Origin: Microbispora corallina
Lineage (GTDB): Bacteria; Actinomycetota; Actinomycetes; Streptosporangiales; Streptosporangiaceae
DNA: 64,000 nt
Reading direction: 5' to 3'
NCBI RefSeq assembly: GCF_016863035.1
Contig: NZ_BOOC01000025.1
Coordinates: 1 to 64,000 of the forward strand
Below, one piece after another: positions 60,862 to 64,000 of the stretch (its first letter is position 1; each line of letters starts with the position of its first letter). A program made the translations under genes and the position numbers. The notes under the pieces were generated by a model, which ran no database searches, was not told the origin of the DNA, and worked only from the letters and a program-made list of their open reading frames with translations.

Positions 60862-62085
60862 GTGCGTGATCTACCTAGGCGTGCCAGGGTGACCCCTGTG
60901 CCCTCCCCAGGTTCCCCGGCCGTCAAGGCGGCGAAGGGGCCCCGCCTCGTCGAGCTGGACGCCCTGCGGTTCGTGGCCGCGTTCGCGGTGATGTCGTTCC
61001 ACTTCATGGCGGCGAGCCGGTCCCTGTGGGACGAGTACCCGACCACGCTCTTCGCCCCCGTCAGCCGGCTGTCGTCGCTCGGCATCCTGGGCGTCGAGCT
61101 GTTCTTCCTCATCAGCGGGTTCGTGATCCTGATGAGCGTGTGGGGGCACACGGTCGGGGAGTTCGCCGTCTCCCGGGTGTCCCGGCTGTTCCCGGCGTAC
61201 TGGTTCGCCGTGGTCGTGATCTTCATCATGTACCGCTTCAGCGGGGTCACCGCCTTCGACCCGAAGCTGTCCACCGGGGAGTACCTGCTCAACCTGAGCA
61301 TGCTCCAGGGCGCGTTCGGCGTCGGCCACGCGGGCGCCGTGTTCTGGTCGCTGTGGGTGGAGCTGCGGTTCTACGTCCTCATCGGGGTGTTCGCCCTGTT
61401 CGGGATCACCCTGCGGCGGTGCCTGGCGTTCCTCGGGGCGTGGCTCGCGCTGGCCCTGGCCGCCGAGCTCACCCAGAACGACGTGCTCGTGTTCGTGTTC
61501 CAGCCGCGCCAGGCGCCGTACTTCATCGCGGGAATGGCCTTCTTCCTGATCCACCGGTTCGGGCCGCGGGCCGGGTGGCTGCTGCCGTGGGCGTTCGTGG
61601 CGGGGGGCTACGCCATGTCCCTGTACGCCGCCACCGAGCGCGTGGGGGAGCGCGTCCGGCTGATCGGGCTCAAGCACTACCCGGCGCCGCCGGAGAACGT
61701 CGTCGTCGCGATTTCGGTGATCTTCCTGCTGATGGCCGCGGTCTCGCTCGGCTGGCTGCGGTGGCTGCGCTGGAGGCCCCTCATGACCCTCGGGGCGCTC
61801 ACCTATCCGCTGTACCTGCTGCATCAGACGGTCTCGGCGGTTCTCATCCCCACATATCGGGACATCGTGGATCCCTGGCTGCTCGTCGCGATCACGATGG
61901 CGGTCTCGATCGCGATCGCGTACCTCGCGTACCGGATGGTCGACAGGCCAGGTCAGCGGTGGCTCAGGGTCCGTCTGGGCGCTCTGGTGGCCCGTACGGG
62001 GGGACGCCGCGGGGCCGGCGGAGGCCCTGCTTCCCCTGTCCCGCAGCCCCTCGCCGCGCAAAGTCACGAGGCATCTGTGCCGTAA
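60862..62085 (+). CDS. acyltransferase family 3 membrane protein (OafA/YrhL type)
   Basis: 407 residues, about ten membrane helices. N-terminal LVELDALRFVAAFAVMSFHF (the family's R and catalytic-type His region), ELFFLISGFVILMS, and RVSRLFPAYWFAVVVIF, then FWSLWVELRFYVLI and TYPLYLLHQ. Such enzymes O-acylate surface polysaccharides or other glycans on the outer membrane face. The start is uncertain: GTG at 60862 or GTG at 60889. It is flanked by arc and dop, whose usual adjacency it interrupts. A link to the polysaccharide locus 40 kb away is only a guess. Confidence 0.88.
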   Translation: MRDLPRRARVTPVPSPGSPAVKAAKGPRLVELDALRFVAAFAVMSFHFMAASRSLWDEYPTTLFAPVSRLSSLGILGVELFFLISGFVILMSVWGHTVGEFAVSRVSRLFPAYWFAVVVIFIMYRFSGVTAFDPKLSTGEYLLNLSMLQGAFGVGHAGAVFWSLWVELRFYVLIGVFALFGITLRRCLAFLGAWLALALAAELTQNDVLVFVFQPRQAPYFIAGMAFFLIHRFGPRAGWLLPWAFVAGGYAMSLYAATERVGERVRLIGLKHYPAPPENVVVAISVIFLLMAAVSLGWLRWLRWRPLMTLGALTYPLYLLHQTVSAVLIPTYRDIVDPWLLVAITMAVSIAIAYLAYRMVDRPGQRWLRVRLGALVARTGGRRGAGGGPASPVPQPLAAQSHEASVP

Positions 62086-62154
62086 CTGTCTGGTAGCAGG
62101 GCATAGAGAAGGGGCTAGGCTCGGATATGACGACGACAGCCTGAAACAGGCGGG

Positions 62155-63678
62155 GTGCGAATGACGGTTCGGCGGGTGATGGGCATCGAGACCGAGTACG
62201 GCATCGCCGTACCAGGTCAACCGGGAGCGAACGCGATGGTGACCTCGTCGCAGGTCGTCAACGCGTACCTGGCGGCATCGGCCGCCCGGGCTCGCCGGGC
62301 CCGGTGGGACTTCGAGGAGGAGAACCCGCTCCGCGACGCCCGAGGGTTCGACCTGGCCCGCGAGGTGGCCGACCAGAGCCAGCTCACCGACGAGGACCTC
62401 GGCCTCGCCAACGTGATCCTCACCAACGGCGCGCGCCTGTACGTCGACCACGCCCACCCGGAGTACTCCACGCCGGAGACCACGAACCCGCGGGCGTCGG
62501 TGATCTGGGACAAGGCCGGCGAGCGGGTCATGTACGACGCGGCCGTCCGGGCCTCGTCCATGCCCGGCAACGCGCCGATCCAGCTCTACAAGAACAACAC
62601 CGACGCCAAGGGCGCCTCCTACGGCTGCCACGAGAACTACCTCATGCGCCGGGCCACGCCGTTCGCCGACATCGTGCGGCACCTGACGCCGTTCTTCGTG
62701 TCGCGGCAGGTCGTGTGCGGGGCGGGCAAGGTCGGCATCGGCCAGGACTCGCGCGGCGAGGGCTTCCAGATCAGCCAGCGGGCCGACTTCTTCGAGGTCG
62801 AGGTCGGCCTGGAGACCACGCTCAAGCGGCCCATCATCAACACCCGCGACGAGCCGCACGCCGACCCGGAGAAGTACCGCCGGCTGCACGTGATCATCGG
62901 CGACGCCAATATGTCGGAAATTTCGACATATTTGAAGCTAGGGACCACCGCGCTCGTCCTCGCGATGATCGAGGAGGGCTTCCTCACGGCCGACCTCACG
63001 CCGGAGTCCCCGGTCGCCGCGCTCCGGGCGGTGTCCCACGATCCCACCTGCCGGTACGAGATCGCGCTGCGCAGCGGGCGCAAGATGACGGCCGTCCAGC
63101 TCCAGATGGAGTACCTGGAGCAGGCGCGCAAGTACGTCGAGGACCGGTTCGGGTCCGGCGCCGACGACATGACCAAGGACGTGCTCAACCGCTGGGAGTC
63201 CGTGCTCACCCGGCTCGCCGAGGACCCGATGCAGCTGTCCCGCGAGCTCGACTGGGTGGCGAAGCTGGAGCTCCTCGAGGGCTACCGGACCCGGGACGGC
63301 CTGCCGTGGTCGCACCCGCGCCTCCAGCTGGTCGACCTCCAGTACTCCGACATCCGTCCGGAGCGCGGCCTGTACAACCGGCTGGTCGCCCGGGGGCGGA
63401 TGCAGCGGCTGGTGAGCGACGAGGAGATCGACCGCGCGGTCGAGCTGCCGCCGACCGACACCCGCGCGTACTTCCGCGGGCGGTGCCTGCGGCAGTACAG
63501 CGACTCGGTCGCCGCCGCCTCCTGGGACTCGGTGATCTTCGACATCCCCGGCAGGGAGTCGCTGCAGCGGGTGCCCACGCTGGAGCCGCTGCGCGGGACC
63601 AAGGCCCACGTCGGGGAGCTGCTCGACCGCTGCCGCACCGCGGCCGACCTGGTCGCGGCCCTGACCGGCGAGAGCTGA
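62155..63678 (+). CDS. dop: Pup deamidase/depupylase
   Basis: 507 residues (GTG at 62155 or ATG at 62161). Dop belongs to the carboxylate-amine ligase fold shared with the Pup ligase PafA. The N-terminal [14 protein letters not shown] carries the family Glu, and Dop features are present: a Dop-loop region after about residue 40 ([24 protein letters not shown]), HPEYSTPET, and [17 protein letters not shown]. It converts the Pup C-terminal Gln to Glu where needed and removes Pup from substrates. The genes for Pup and PafA would be expected close by but are not in the window. The 69-nt leader has TAGGCT as a possible -10. Confidence 0.94.
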   Translation: MRMTVRRVMGIETEYGIAVPGQPGANAMVTSSQVVNAYLAASAARARRARWDFEEENPLRDARGFDLAREVADQSQLTDEDLGLANVILTNGARLYVDHAHPEYSTPETTNPRASVIWDKAGERVMYDAAVRASSMPGNAPIQLYKNNTDAKGASYGCHENYLMRRATPFADIVRHLTPFFVSRQVVCGAGKVGIGQDSRGEGFQISQRADFFEVEVGLETTLKRPIINTRDEPHADPEKYRRLHVIIGDANMSEISTYLKLGTTALVLAMIEEGFLTADLTPESPVAALRAVSHDPTCRYEIALRSGRKMTAVQLQMEYLEQARKYVEDRFGSGADDMTKDVLNRWESVLTRLAEDPMQLSRELDWVAKLELLEGYRTRDGLPWSHPRLQLVDLQYSDIRPERGLYNRLVARGRMQRLVSDEEIDRAVELPPTDTRAYFRGRCLRQYSDSVAAASWDSVIFDIPGRESLQRVPTLEPLRGTKAHVGELLDRCRTAADLVAALTGES

Positions 63679-63687
63679 CCCGCCTCC

Positions 63688-64000
63688 TCAGAGGGCCGGG
63701 TGGTCGGGGACGGGCCAGCCGGTCCCCGACCGGCGCGAATCTACATTGTAAGGGCGGGCGGCCGGGAGCTCGCCCTGGCTGCGGCCGGGCGCGGCGGCCG
63801 GGATGCCCTGCCGCCGAAGCACGTCGGCCAGCAGGCGGGTCGCGGCCTCGGCGCTCAGCCGCTCCTCGGGCTCGCGCCGCAGCAGGCCGTCCAGGACCGC
63901 GCGCAGGGGTCCGGCGCGGTGCGCCGGGTCGGGCTCCCGGGTGAGCGCCAGGCCGGCCGCCAGCGGGCCCACGCTCGGGTACGGCGGCCTCCCCTCGACC
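63688..64000 (-). CDS. Ser/Thr protein kinase, C-terminal fragment (cut by window edge)
   Basis: The last 103 codons of a minus-strand gene that continues beyond the window. The first visible residues VEGRPPYPS match the segment after the activation helix of Hanks-type kinases (usually A-V-E-G-R-x-P-F/Y). Then come LRAVLDGLLRREPEERLSAEAATRLL, the end of the kinase lobe with its conserved Arg. A short Pro/Arg-rich tail follows with no membrane helix or PASTA repeat, so this looks like a soluble or minimal kinase. It is convergent with dop, 9 nt apart. Confidence 0.75.
   Translation of the reverse strand, partial: VEGRPPYPSVGPLAAGLALTREPDPAHRAGPLRAVLDGLLRREPEERLSAEAATRLLADVLRRQGIPAAAPGRSQGELPAARPYNVDSRRSGTGWPVPDHPAL

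Overview
The window is high-GC DNA (roughly 70% G+C, strongly GC-biased third codon positions) from a filamentous-type actinomycete. The main taxonomic clue is the Pup-proteasome set at the right end (proteasomal ATPase Arc/Mpa and the Pup deamidase/depupylase Dop next to TrmI). Many genes have no Shine-Dalgarno but a -10 hexamer 6-7 nt before the start codon, as in leaderless actinobacterial mRNAs. The content fits Streptosporangiales-like genera; this is an inference, not a placement.

Left third (1-23 kb) is a surface-polysaccharide locus. A minus-strand run carries a GT4 glycosyltransferase (cut by the window edge), an AsnB-type amidotransferase, a DUF218/YdcF protein and a rare MBL-SCP2-Rieske fusion. 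Two divergent secreted proteins follow, both ending in paired DUF4082 domains; one also has a DMF-lyase-like domain and the other an ice-binding-like (DUF3494) domain. Next comes a sugar-nucleotide set resembling enterobacterial common antigen (ECA) synthesis: WecE, WecD, long-form RmlA, RmlB and a WecC-type dehydrogenase. It predicts dTDP-Fuc4NAc and a UDP-N-acetyl-hexosaminuronic acid. GT2 glycosyltransferases, a GtrA protein and a 1225-residue flippase/GT-C fusion complete the locus. A Tat-exported PGRP-type amidase and a peptide deformylase follow.

Middle (25-35 kb) is nitrate assimilation. NarK is followed by six genes overlapping one another by ATGA: nitrate reductase, its FAD/[2Fe-2S] electron-transfer partner, NirB, NirD, a HemD-OmpR fusion resembling the regulator NnaR, and a siroheme ferrochelatase. 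The logic is uptake, two reductions to ammonium, cofactor supply and regulation in one unit.

From 35 to 50 kb come a PAC2 protein, MetH with a HAD phosphatase, an actinobacterial membrane protein, a complete peptide ABC transporter (order C-A-B-D-F, with a hairpin after the binding-protein gene), a NarL-type two-component system and a RecB-like nuclease.

The right end (50-64 kb) holds an S2P-like protease, an FHA protein, a TetR/PfkB-kinase/class-III aminotransferase locus, a double GNAT protein, TrmI, Arc, an acyltransferase, Dop, and the C-terminus of a Ser/Thr kinase. No tRNA, rRNA, CRISPR array, insertion sequence or integrase was recognised. The best leads are the uronate/amidotransferase/Rieske polysaccharide chemistry, the flippase-GT-C fusion, and a 19-bp palindrome over the narK promoter.
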